From: Chara braunii
Taxonomy: Eukaryota; Streptophyta; Charophyceae; Charales; Characeae
Length of the DNA stretch: 26,833 nt
Reading direction: 5' to 3'
Assembly (NCBI GenBank): GCA_003427395.1
Contig: BFEA01000014.1
Span: 2,512,060-2,538,892, forward strand
The position numbers and the translations under genes were made by a program. Shown piece by piece: positions 8,901 to 18,599 of this stretch. The first letter of the stretch is position 1. The number at the start of each line of letters is the position of its first letter. A model generated the notes under the pieces. That model worked only from the letters and a program-made list of their open reading frames with translations. It was not told the DNA's origin and ran no database searches.

Positions 8901-10337
8901 CTCTTGTGCCCGTATTACGCTGTTGTGGGCGTTGTGGTGATCTGGAGCGGCACGTGTGTTGTGGGGAGGGTCATTAGAACTGCCCCGTACGCCTTTTTGT
9001 TTTTGGTCGTCTGTGATTATCTGTTCGGCTCCTGATGGTAATGCCGGTGGGCGGCCCGTCCCTTGCCATATCCATTTCCCAGGACTACCATCGGCATAGG
9101 CTCTGAACATCCAACCTTGTAGCTCCGGTTCCTCCGGGTACCACCATTCTTCATCTGTGTTGTGGGGAGTGACCATGCCTTTTATCTTCAGTTTGCGACC
9201 ATTTTTTGGGCAGAAAGCGTCTGTGCACAGGTGCCCTCTTAGCTTGCATACATAGCACCATGGGTCTTGGGAGTGACTGATCGGGACCGAATACTCTTTC
9301 CCCCCTAGCGAGTATCTTCATTCTTCGTTAAGGGGGAAAGGGTATTCTGGATCCCAATCCACTGCAACCAACAGCGAATCATCTCTTTTCCCCAAGAATT
9401 GGGGCTGGTCAGTGATGTAGCCTTTGACATGGGGGATGTCTTCCAAATGAGTGAGAATTGCTCCTTGTACACATAAGGGTACAAATCGGAGTTCAACCCA
9501 AAAGTTCGATTTCATGAGGTGTTCCCTTTTCTCGGCAGCTGATTGTGGGTCAGCCGGAGACCAGGCTGTGAGCTGGACCTGCCGTCCTCTGAACTGTAGC
9601 TGTCTGTTTCTCAGAAGCAGTTGTTTGTCTGTCTGATAGAGGGCAACAATCGTAACACAGTCCTGGCTGTCCACTTCTACGAGAAAGTGGTCATACACTA
9701 ATTGTCGATCCGGTTTTATCCTTCCAAGCTTTTTGGTAATCCATTTGATCTTCTCGTTTACGGGAATTGCGGATTGGTCAGGCTGGAAACGATACTCTAC
9801 TGCCTTTTGAGTGTAGATAGCATCTCGTGTAGCTCTGGCTTGGGGTGAGAAGATGGAGTGCGGATAAGTGTAACCATCTTTCACTTGGAATTTTCTTTCC
9901 GGCTCGACGTAGAGCTGTTGTATAAGGTGGCTCTTGAGTGGAGCCATGGAGGCAAGAGTTGGTGCTCTATGCGGGTCAGTCCGTCCAGGCGCTGAGAGAG
10001 CAGTGGTCAACTGTGGGGGTGTCTTCCAGGCGCCTTTTGACGAGGACGGGGAGGTTGCATTATGAACCGAGCCCCCTCCTGGGGGCGCCACTTTGTCTCT
10101 CCACACTTTGGATGTCTGTCCCTGTTGCCCTGGTGGGCTGGCCGTGTGTCCTGCAGTGGACAATTGTCCTTGTGTTGTTTTGTCAGTCCGAGGTCGGGAC
10201 AAGCCGGCATCATTTGAGGTATTCGATTTCTGTTGGTCAACCAGGTTGTGGGGCTGTGTCGAGGGTACTTCTTCCGTCGGTTTTTGACTGATGACAGGTG
10301 TCCTATGCTGGGCGGCATTTCCGATTGTCTCCATCAT
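8898..10337 (-). pseudogene. LINE element 1 ORF-A: ORF1 with RRM-like region and zinc knuckle
   Basis: The first ATG (10335-10337) follows an in-frame TAA in the leader. The product would be about 479 residues but is cut after residue 339 by a TGA at 9318-9320; the same frame stays open beyond it to the TAA at 8898-8900. Residues 1-130 are polar and disordered. About 195-335 resembles the DUF4283-type region of plant LINE ORF1 proteins (segments such as IKWITKKLGRIKP and SNFWVELRFVPL). A Cys/His cluster follows the stop near residue 361: CYVCKLRGHLCTDAFC, spaced C-x2-C-x4-H-x6-C, longer than the usual CCHC. Such proteins bind the element's RNA. The ORF overlaps ORF-B by one base. The domain assignment is by eye and moderately sure. 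Confidence 0.75.
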
Positions 10338-10963
10338 TGTGCAATCCTTTACCTGTTAGTTAAAAGAGTGAATAGTGAATAGGGTTCGCCACGTTCGCCA
10401 CGTTCATACCATTCGAATTTGTGAGAAATTTGTGATGTGTAGTGGGCCGTAATGGCAGGTGGTGGGTGTGGTCCTTCGTCGTCGCCGTGGATTGTGGTCG
10501 AGCGGGGTGGGTTTCACAAGGCGTGTCCACGGTCATGTGCATACACCGATCGGAGATCCTTCCTAGGGCCAACTTTGGGAGCGAAAGCTTCGGGGCATGG
10601 GAGGGAACAGGTTACAGGGCACGGAGGGGAAAGGGGGAAAGGAAATTATGTTACAGCAGAAGGTATGGGAGTGCACGGGCGGGAGCAAGAACATGTAACC
10701 TGAAGCTGTTTTTGTCTGGAGATCCCCTTCTGTTGTTGCCTTTTTTCACCGAGTCTCACTTGCATGTCCAGTCAGTGATATTTATTGTGTCGCAATTCTC
10801 CTGGATATTGGCGCCATTCCTTGTCTCGCATGAATCCTTGATTGGCCGTCCTACCTCAGCCACGACGGATTATACGATGAGTAGTGGCAACTCTTGTGTC
10901 CTCGATAGGTTGTCTCACCTTGCATTTGCCTCAACATGTTAGCACCTCCCCAGTCTCATTCTT

Positions 10964-11525
10964 CTGCTCACAAAAACCCTTTTGTTCGACTATGTCACCC
11001 TACTTCCATTCACCAAGTTGACATTCGCCAAGTTGCAATCGTTCCGTGAGGTCTCCACCTCTCCAATCGCACCTTTTCTCGATTGCTGGCACGTTATCTC
11101 CCCACAACAATCGTAGTCGCCACCCCAAGTAAGTTCCGCTCCGTTGAGTCTGTACTGATGTCCGCCCTTCTCATGTAGGCGCTGGCGTCACTCCATCGCA
11201 CAAGCTCCTCGCGGATCTCCTCCTCTATTCCATTCCCCTGCTCACAGAGAACCCTATATTCAACTATGTCGCCCTAGTTCCATTCACCACGTTGACATTG
11301 TTACGTGAGGATCGCACCACCCCGATCCCACCTCTTCTTGGTTATTTGGATAATGGTTTCCACTTGCGTGTCTGCTCCTGTTCCTCTCTCCACCTGTTTA
11401 CTACCACGTTTTCTTCCACTCCCAGAGAGTTCCGCCCCGTCGGGTCTGTACCGATGTCCGTTCTTCTTATGTAAGCGCTGGCGTCACTGCATCGCACGAG
11501 CTCCACGTGGATCTTCCACTCCGAC
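10964..11525. repeat. Diverged tandem duplication, units of about 275-296 bp
   Basis: Unit 1 (from 10964) and unit 2 (from 11238) share blocks in the same order: ctgctcaca...accct, actatgtc.ccct..ttccattcac, gttgacatt, agttccgc.ccgt, gatgtccg.tctt.t.atgta, and gcgctggcgtcact.catcgcac. The spacing is 274 bp at the start and 296 bp further on, so the units differ by indels. The block lies upstream of element 1's ORF-A. It could be repeated 5' UTR units of that LINE, but the element's 5' end is not defined. Confidence 0.7.
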
Positions 11526-11981
11526 ACGTGCACGTCCGGGGTTCACGGATGCTCAAGCCTCCTGGCTATGGGTGCCTATGGGGCCACCATAACTCCAAAG
11601 CTTGCGCGGGTCCTGGCGGGCGGGCCTAGCCAGAAAGCGGAACGGGCAGCCTCCAGTTTCCTCGAAAGGAATGATCGGGCGCCGGGCGGCGGTAGAGGTT
11701 GTTTCAAATCTAGTGTCCGCTTCAGCTACAAGATGAAGAGTGACAATTCAAGACTTCAGGATAGGTGGCTGAGGAATACTCTCGTGGCGAGCCAACGTTA
11801 CTCAGTTTTTTTAACAAGAAGGGCCACAGGTCGAGCTCAAGCCAACAGTCGAGTGTGGACTGTGCGATCGGAGAGCGGACAAGCGGGCAGCGAATATGGA
11901 GCAGAGAACAGCAGAGCACAGAAAACGGAAGAGAGAAGATGGATGCAGTGCGGCAGCAGCCTGGAAAATGGAATCTTTACG

Positions 11982-11983
<2 letters not shown>

Positions 11984-12071
<88 letters not shown>
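11984..12071. repeat. GA dinucleotide microsatellite
   Basis: About 44 uninterrupted GA units. All six reading frames through it give artificial Arg-Glu or Leu-Ser strings. Confidence 0.98.
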
Positions 12072-12073
<2 letters not shown>

Positions 12074-12175
12074 CTGAGAGAGCACCTTGGCAGAACAGGG
12101 TAGGGTCAGTTCAACCGTGATATCTCAAGGTCGTCCCCTTTTTTTTAAAGAAAAAAAGAAAAAAGAAAAAAAAAT

Positions 12176-12250
12176 AGAACGACACAGAGAAGGGTAATTA
12201 GCATGGCCCCTGTGGAAGGATGACAGACATAAATCGAGAAATGAATCACC
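12176..12250 (+). ncRNA. U6 snRNA-derived sequence (pseudogene, central and 3' part)
   Basis: The stretch from agaacgacacagagaag through attagcatggcccctg, aaggatgaca and aaatcgagaaatg follows the conserved U6 spliceosomal RNA core (ACAGAGA box, AGCAUGGCCCCUG, AAGGAUGAC, AAAUCGAGAAAUG). It carries a four-base insertion after the ACAGAGA box and substitutions in the internal stem-loop, and the usual 5' stem is not recognisable. An A-rich stretch (12148-12174) lies directly upstream. No plant-type U6 promoter elements were seen, so I take it as a dead, probably retroposed, copy. It sits about 365 bp before the ORF1 of element 2. Confidence 0.85.
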
Positions 12251-12614
12251 AAACCGTAGTAGGCCGCAGAGGGAGAACAGGACATCTGATTCTTAAGCGG
12301 GAAGTAGGGAGAGAGGATGAAGAAATCCGGCATGGCCCAGGAGGGACCTCACCTCTCCCCGCCTGGTCACTCAGCTTGGAGTACGATGCCTTCAGAGAGG
12401 AAAATAAGAGAGCTATGGAGTTGATAAGTCCTTTGGGGTAATCTCTTTCCTTTCAACCCAAGTGGGGTGGATCTTATCAGACTTGTCCCTATTTATTGAG
12501 GCTTTTAGTAGCTAATTTAGATTAGTCCACGAGTGTTTCGAAGTGTCATATTGCTGACTGGTTTAATTTCAGCCTTTTTTCAGTAGTTAATGGTCTGACC
12601 CGCTCACCCTCAGA

Positions 12615-14068
12615 ATGGCTGATAGAGCAATCCCAGATCCTGGTCTGCCGATGGCGCAAGTGGAAAAAGACAGGATTAAGGGTATATTGGCGGAATGTTA
12701 CAATGAGGGGTTGCTGCCGGAGAAGCTCATCCCGGACCAAGTGGAAGTCGGGGAGGATTTTGTTCGGGTTGTAGTATGCCCTGAGGTCTACACGGTCCAA
12801 GAGGAGTGGTTGTCCGAAAACGTGGTGTAAGTGTCTTTCGACAACGACGCCAAATCCCTGCCGGTGAAAGTGAAAATCCGCCTAATTCGCATGTACGAAA
12901 ATGGATGGGCTAAGAGCGGTGCAATTGATGTCCCTCCTAAGAGGGGCGTCTTTCACAACGAAAGGTATAATTTGTTAACCTACGTGGCCTCCTCCAAAGT
13001 CATCGCACAATGGATGTTAAGGAAAAAGGAAGACAAGATTATACTGGATGGAAAAACCTACAATGTGTCCTTTCGTCCATGGATGTCGGAGAAAGAGTTA
13101 TTTGAATGGAGGGAAGCCCATAGGTTTAAGTTTTTTTTAATACGTTGCATGTATGTTCCTGTGGCAGCTCTGCCTTATACGGCCGCGATAGTCAGAGAAG
13201 CCTTTGGCGAGATTCTGAAAAAGTATGAGACATACACCGAAATAACGTCGCCCAAGCTAATGAACATCCGGTTCGACTTGGAACCTAGGGCCCAGACTCG
13301 TTATAAGCCATATTTAATAATCGATATGAAGAAGGGAGGATACGTTGAAATTGAGGTGGTCCACGCTCAGACATTGTGGTGCTCGGTACGCCGTCAACAT
13401 TTTCACACAAAATGTCGACTCATGCCCAGCAAAAAAAAACACGAATCCTGAACGTGGCCAGAAGGACCAACCTAAGGACCCGAAGGAAGCGGTGGAAAAG
13501 GGCAAGGGAAATAACGATAATATTGAGGAGGATGTTCGCCAGGACAAAGGGAACGAAGGGGAAAAGGAAAACGGGGTAGTCCCGACACAAAAGAGGGAGA
13601 AGGCGAAGGAGCAAGGGAAGGCAGATGAGAAATCCTCTAGACCTGACGAAGAGATGATGAAGGACAATGATGAGGAGGAGAAATAGAAGGAAGGGAACAA
13701 AGGAATTTCCACGGGGATGGAGAAGCAGCAGGGGTCTGCTCAGAAGGAAAAGGAGGTCGGGATACCCACCGTCGGTCCTACAGAGATGTACTACGAGGCC
13801 AGGCCCCAAAGGTAAAAAACAAGAATAAACAAATGTCCAAGGGAAAGGTCGAGGGCGGAGGGAAAACCAAAAAGCAATGGAAGCACAACGGTAAGGGATT
13901 AGACAGGTCAGAAAAGAAAAGGTCTACCGTCCACAAGGCAGGGACTGAGGGAGCGTCGGGCATGTCGCGGACAAGGCCGACAGAAAGGCAAAAAGATCAG
14001 GCGGAGGGGCTAAGGGAGAAGGAGACAAGACCCATGGACGTTAAAATGGAGGAAGAACCGAGAAAACC
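12615..14068 (+). pseudogene. LINE element 2 ORF1, N-terminal part
   Basis: The ATG is at 12615-12617. The frame is broken by a TAA at 12828-12830 but continues to 13451. Shared landmarks with element 3 ORF1 include TVQEEWLSENVV against TQEEWLQEHVV, YNVSFRPWMSEKEL against YKLSFKRWMSPKEI, and ILKKYETY against VLKQYPPERY. Near 13373-13415 lies WCSVRRQHFHTKC, which looks like a zinc knuckle that has lost its second Cys (Arg in its place). At the A9 run 13431-13439 the frame slips by the equivalent of one extra A into a long Lys/Glu-rich tail, which has a further TAG at 13684, a TAA at 13812 and another slip, and then runs into the N gap. The likely role is RNA binding. Confidence 0.7.
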
Positions 14069-14168
14069 NNNNNNNNNNNNNNNNNNNNNNNNNNNNNNNN
14101 NNNNNNNNNNNNNNNNNNNNNNNNNNNNNNNNNNNNNNNNNNNNNNNNNNNNNNNNNNNNNNNNNNNN
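14069..14168. other. Assembly gap of 100 N
   Basis: Exactly 100 N, the usual placeholder for a gap of unknown size. It is followed directly by 21 C (14169-14189), so the contig break was probably caused by a long poly-C run inside the ORF1 of element 2. Confidence 0.99.
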
Positions 14169-14189
14169 CCCCCCCCCCCCCCCCCCCCC

Positions 14190-14908
14190 AACCTTCAACT
14201 GGTTAGCCAATGTCCCCTGTTAAGAAGGGAGTCAGCCTTCCTTTTCCTGAGTTCCAACAAGGAATCCAGGAAGGAGGTCCCCTCTCATCAAAAATAGTAG
14301 AACAACGGGCTGGGCCGAATATATTGGGTGAAACGGCAGGGGCAGTGAAGACATTGTCCCACATGCTTACAGGAAAGCAAATCAACTGCTCAATTTTTAA
14401 CAACGGGGTATTTGATGAGACTTTGACCGATGAGGATGAAGAAGTCAAAGGTAGACTGAGAGTGAATTCCTTGGCCATCAAGAACAAAAAGATCCTACTT
14501 CTGACTGAGGACGAGGCAGAAGAAGTACGGGCGATACCATCAGAAGGGGAGGAGGAGGAGGAGGAAGAAGATCCAATACTAGAGTTCTTCTCCCGGACTG
14601 CAGGTACGTTTGATGAACCAGAGGAGGAAGGAGAAGAAAAAGATATAACGCAGCCGCAAGAAGAAAATAAGGGGGATACGACCCTCCCTTTTATCTTCTC
14701 CCCTCTCGCGATAATTCCTCAGGAAAACACTCCTCGGTCGTACGTACCACGAACCACCTCTTCAGTAAAGCGTCCTAGGATAGATGGTCTGAAACTCCAG
14801 GTCAGAGGGGGTGAGAACGAGAGCGGTGAAGGTCCTGATGAGATCATGGGAAAAGACGAGTCTCTGCTCCTCCCCTCCATCTTGCTGCAAGTTCCCTCTC
14901 CCCAGTGA
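14190..14908 (+). pseudogene. LINE element 2 ORF1, acidic C-terminal part
   Basis: A frame open for over 230 codons from the poly-C run to a TGA at 14906-14908. It is polar and acidic: an E-rich block (EEEEEEEDPILEFF, coded near 14549-14590) and repeated EEEGEE-like runs, then a Pro/Ser-rich end. No domain was recognised. It is placed in the ORF1 of element 2 by position and composition, because the ORF1 tail before the gap is also highly charged. The ATG near 14210 is probably internal. Confidence 0.5.
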
Positions 14909-14910
14909 TG
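14906..14910 (+). promoter_or_regulatory. TGATG stop/start overlap in element 2
   Basis: The TGA ending the acidic ORF (14906-14908) shares its A with an ATG (14908-14910) opening the next frame. It resembles the TAATG junctions of element 1. Only one example with this sequence is present, so chance is possible. Confidence 0.4.
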
Positions 14911-15230
14911 ATTGACAAGTTGAACCTCGTTAAAATTCAAGTACTGCAGAACCTGGGAGAGGTCGGAATCCTCCCGGAACCTAAGATGGCTCGCCATTTG
15001 GTGGATAAGCCAGATGATGGAAAGGTGAGGCTGAAACCAGTCTTCCTAGACCGGACCCACATAACGGATAAGAAAACCAAGTGGGACAAACTGAGAATAT
15101 ACTGGGTGGAGCTTACCCACTTAGTTACCCCCCAATCTGACACTCTCTAGAGCATCAGGCTCTTGACTGGCCTGACCGCTCATGTGGTGGCAGATTGGCT
15201 GGTTTGTCTGATAACCGCACAATTTTAATG
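14908..15230 (+). pseudogene. Short second ORF of LINE element 2, remnant
   Basis: From the ATG at 14908 the frame runs 80 codons to a TAG at 15148-15150 (MIDKLNLVKIQVLQNLGEVG...). It can be followed another 25 codons before the next stop. No homologous family or catalytic motif was recognised. A different frame is open from 15195 to 15473 but does not look like a continuation. Confidence 0.35.
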
Positions 15231-15239
15231 GTGGACTCC

Positions 15240-16874
15240 TTTGCTGAGACAGTCCTAAAAAGGAAAACAGGAAAAAATCTAAATTTCTCGGTGGGAGAGC
15301 TCTTGGCAGCAGAACAACCTGAATCAAGCAAAGGGGAAAAAAACGACAACGGGGGCGGGGGACGCTGGGACCTGCATAGCGGGGACGCAATAGCGCACAA
15401 TGCACGTGGCGTCGGTTTCGTCATGTTAGGTATCAAGAAGGCGATGGCCAGCCGCCATGGCCCGGAGCACTAAGCACGGGTGAGGCGGTAGTCTCGAGCG
15501 GCAGCAGCTGGGTACTTCATAGTAGCTGTTCTGCACACGACGAGGTGGACTGTCCCAAAGCGTTAAGTGGGGAGGTGGAACATAGCTGGAGGGGGGAACT
15601 TCTGGGACTTCTCGAACTCTACGAACACATGGAACCGAAGAACGCGCGACACGCGCGTCCTTCTCATGGAAATAGGGATATGGCAAATCTAGATCTCTTC
15701 GCTGGCATAATATGGCTACTGGTGGACAAGGGCAACTTCGGGCGTTTTCTTTATGTGATGCAAAGGCGGCAGCGACTTTCAGGCAAAAGGTACTTCTCGT
15801 CCCTAACCACACAGCGCTTTCCTTCCCTCTGTACATAACCAGCGCCTCAGTCCGAATACATTCATCTTCTGAACTTTTCTGCTACTAACACTCACCCGCA
15901 CCCTGTCCTTCTGTCCTATTATCTCTGTCCGCTGAAGCTTCGAGCACAGGTGGATGTTTCTGCCCACTGAACGGATCTCACGGCGTATAACGCTCCCTGC
16001 AAGGTTCGAAGGGTCATCCCCTGTCCAACTTGTCTGTTTCTTAAAATCCCAGTCTGACATCTGCGAAATACGATCTTGGGGCTTTGGCCCCGAATGACTC
16101 GCACAAGAGACCTACTGTTAGGGCGAGAACCCCCTGGCGAAGAGGATTGTAGTAAGTGTCTGAATGTGGACGTGCTTGTCGACAGGTGCGAGAATTTGTG
16201 ATTGATCTACTTATCTGCATCTGGGCGTGGAACATGTAGAGATTCAGACACTTCTTCCAATCCTCTTTGCCAGTGGGATCTGGACACTACTAATTGATCA
16301 TCGCCCAACTTTTGCGAAAAAAGGGGTGGGCTGCTAGGACTAGGATTATAACACTCTAGGGTACTAGGCGCTCGGCAGGCTGTGTTCTCACTTAACCTCA
16401 CGAATCCGTGCGGATGACCCGCCCGAGTGGGGCCCACCAGTACATTAGTAACACAGATTTTCACGCGAAATTCGGAGAAACGTCACGGTAATACTTGCCA
16501 CTCACGGGTGGAACGACCAGAGAGGAAAGCGGCCCGACCATTCCGGAAAGCCCTAGGTAAAGCAGGTCGGTTTTCAGGACCGCTGCACGTCGGGCGACAC
16601 AAGATTTTGCGGATTTTTGTTAAAGCTCTACTAGGCCGAGGGTTAACCCGTAGCCGCAGGTCAGGAGGTAGGTCCTCCGTCCAACTGAGACAAAGATACC
16701 AGTCTTCAGTTTAACCACCTCGTAGCTCGTTATACTGTTTGGAGCGTATCCAATCAGCGGCGATTCGACGATACTATCAATACGGTCACAATAAGGGTGG
16801 GGCGACAAAATCACGTGCGGATTCAGCTGCCTACGAGAAACAATCCATCTGCAAATTACAAGGAACCTGCAGCC
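15240..16874. other. Non-coding stretch between elements 2 and 3
   Basis: No supported gene is seen. Short open frames (15195-15473, 15545-15838, 16427-16714) lack recognisable domains and have no supporting context. The one clear structure is a long imperfect fold-back at 16131-16276. The end of the stretch presumably contains the 5' leader of element 3. Confidence 0.5.
16131..16276. repeat. Imperfect inverted repeat, about 65-bp arms, short loop
   Basis: The arm at 16131-16194 (cccctggcgaagaggattg...aagtgtctgaat...) pairs with the arm at 16211-16276 (...attcagacactt...caatcctctttgccagtgg) around a loop of about 16 bases. The outer 35 bases of each arm match with few differences, including 12 perfect bases at aagtgtctgaat; the inner part is weaker. 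It could be a MITE-like relic or a pri-miRNA-like hairpin. No terminal duplication was seen. Confidence 0.65.
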
Positions 16875-18589
16875 ATGAGTACGAATAACCAGCAAACTCA
16901 ATTCCAGTGGGGATTGCTCCCTCCCTTCTGGGCAAGAACTCAGACACAAAAAAACAGTGAACAAACCACTCCGGGAATGCAGGGCAAATCGGGGGTACAT
17001 GGGGAGGGAACAGGTATGGACATAGAGGGGGAGAAAGGAGGGATGGAGTTGGGAGGGCCTATGGGTGGAGAAGAAGGATTCACCTTCACGGCGGGTACTG
17101 GGGCGGAGGGACTGGAAGGGCCACTCCTGCCAACAGGCAAAGCCGAGGGGCATGGGGGGCTGACAGACGATCCAAAAGGGACCAAGATATGAGCGATCAG
17201 AATCCCACGGATCTATGAAATCAGTTAAAAAAGGGAGTGAAAAAATGGAAAGGCAGAAATGGTGGCCTGCGGATGAACAAGAATCGGAACTAGAATCAGA
17301 TGATGACGACATGGACACTGAGAAAAGGAAAGAACAGGACCCAAACATGGTAGTGGAAGTGGAAGACGTTCGTAGAATGCTCGAAAAATGCTATGACCGG
17401 ATGGTCATCCCAGATACTTCAAAGATTGCTAAGTTTCAGATGTAGGGCAAGTCTGTCAAAATCTCCCTGACCAACTTCGAAGCAACACAAGAGGAGTGGT
17501 TGCAGGAGCATGTTGTCATGATTTTCTTCCAGGGGGCTTTTAAATCTCTCTCAGCTGAGGGAAAAAAACGCTGCATAAGATCCCTGGAAGATTTGATCCT
17601 TCCCCCCTGTCTGCATCATAAAGAAAGAGGGAGAGTGCACCAGGAGGGTAAAAATGTAATGTCGTATTACCCCCGGGATAGGAAGACTGTTGACTTCCTG
17701 CTGAACATGGGATCCCACAAACTGAAGATTGATAAAACCCTATATAAATTGAGCTTCAAAAGGTGGATGTCTCCGAAAGAGATTGAAAAAACAAGTGAGG
17801 AAGAATCAATTAGTAAGATCTGGGTCATGGCACTGAGAGTGCCATATAAAGTTGTACCATGGGTCAGATCAGCGATCGATTTTGCAGCAGGCAAAGTCCT
17901 GAAGCAGTACCCGCCGGAGAGGTACGAAGATATGTCGAAACTGAACAACGTAAAGTTTGACATTCCTAGGGACAGAAGAGACAGAGTCCCAAATGACCTG
18001 CAGTGGCCTCAACAGGATGGCTCCACCATGGATATTCGAATTGTCACCCAATTTACAGACTACTGCCAACACTGCAGAGACTATGCAGGGCATCAGTCAG
18101 AGTGCTGCCCGGTAGAGGGAGGAGTCGATGAAAGAACAAATCTGCTAATTCCTACTGAATTCGAAATCAACACATTAAAGCAAAGAGGGATCTCCTCAAC
18201 CAGGCAACTAAAAGGCTGGGGAGGCGAAGCACAAAGAGCTGACTCGTTTACCACCGTCGCCAGCAAGGACGGTCTATTGGCTGGCGCACTCAGTCAATAT
18301 TCCCGAGGCACGGGATTGGGTCCCTCGGGACTGCAACCACCTACAGATTCCGCTGCGGCAGACCCTCATTTGTCAAGCTCATTTGGCTGCAGGCAAAACT
18401 CTAGAGTCTCATCATGGAGGAAAATCAACAAGGAGCAGAACTTACGAGGTGTCCAAACAGAAGGGGCTGTCCCATTGGGGAGTGGAAAGAATGTCAAGAA
18501 CTCGGAAGTTCAACGGGGCTCAGAGGATCAGGGGACGGTCGGAGGGGACACAAGGCCAAACACAAATCAGTCCTCCTTGGGAACAGTCA

Positions 18590-18599
18590 CCCCCCCCCC
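18590..18599 (+). repeat. C10 run at an ORF1 frame change, element 3
   Basis: Ten C. With nine, the upstream frame (QSSLGTV) would pass straight into the downstream one (LTQSLSLTGQQGEITPVNN), which stays open to 19333. With ten, translation stops at 18651. Confidence 0.7.

Larger units (their letters stand above)
134..10337 (-). mobile_element. LINE element 1, three-ORF non-LTR retrotransposon
   Basis: Read on the minus strand, the order is ORF-A (zinc-knuckle ORF1), ORF-B (Gln/Pro-rich) and ORF-C (APE endonuclease, reverse transcriptase, C-terminal Cys/His knuckle). That order and the domain set define a non-LTR retrotransposon, and no LTR, integrase or protease was seen. Both internal ORF boundaries are TAATG. 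The 5' limit is set here at the ORF-A start codon; the 5' UTR must extend above 10337 but its end cannot be seen. The 3' end is lost at the adapter junction. The copy carries about nine in-frame stops and two poly-C frame changes, so it is probably dead unless some of these are sequence errors. Confidence 0.9.
10338..12175. other. Non-coding stretch between the minus- and plus-strand LINEs
   Basis: No credible gene is seen. The first part must include the 5' UTR of element 1: an in-frame TAA lies just above its ATG. The stretch also holds a two-unit diverged tandem duplication (10964-11525), a GA microsatellite (11984-12071) and an A-rich segment (12148-12174). Open frames such as 11568-12077 owe their length to the GA repeat, which reads as Arg-Glu repeats. 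Confidence 0.6.
12250..15230 (+). mobile_element. LINE element 2, partial (ORF1 plus a short second ORF)
   Basis: It carries an ORF1 homologous to that of element 3, in the same orientation, interrupted by an assembly gap. No endonuclease or RT follows, so it is cut off at its 3' side or continues elsewhere. Its start is placed just after the U6-like segment only because nothing else marks a boundary. The region 12250-12614 would be its 5' leader. Confidence 0.65.

Noticed and set aside
11568-12103. Plus-strand ORFs ending in long Arg-Glu strings
   Set aside because: Their length comes from the GA microsatellite. The upstream part has no recognisable motif.
8896-12617. Head-to-head LINEs as a divergent gene pair with a shared promoter
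   Set aside because: The elements belong to different families, both are broken, and the space between holds repeats and a U6 relic. Chance insertion explains the arrangement.
16001-16020. tRNA-like B-box (ggttcgaaggg)
   Set aside because: No A-box, acceptor stem or anticodon arm can be built around it.
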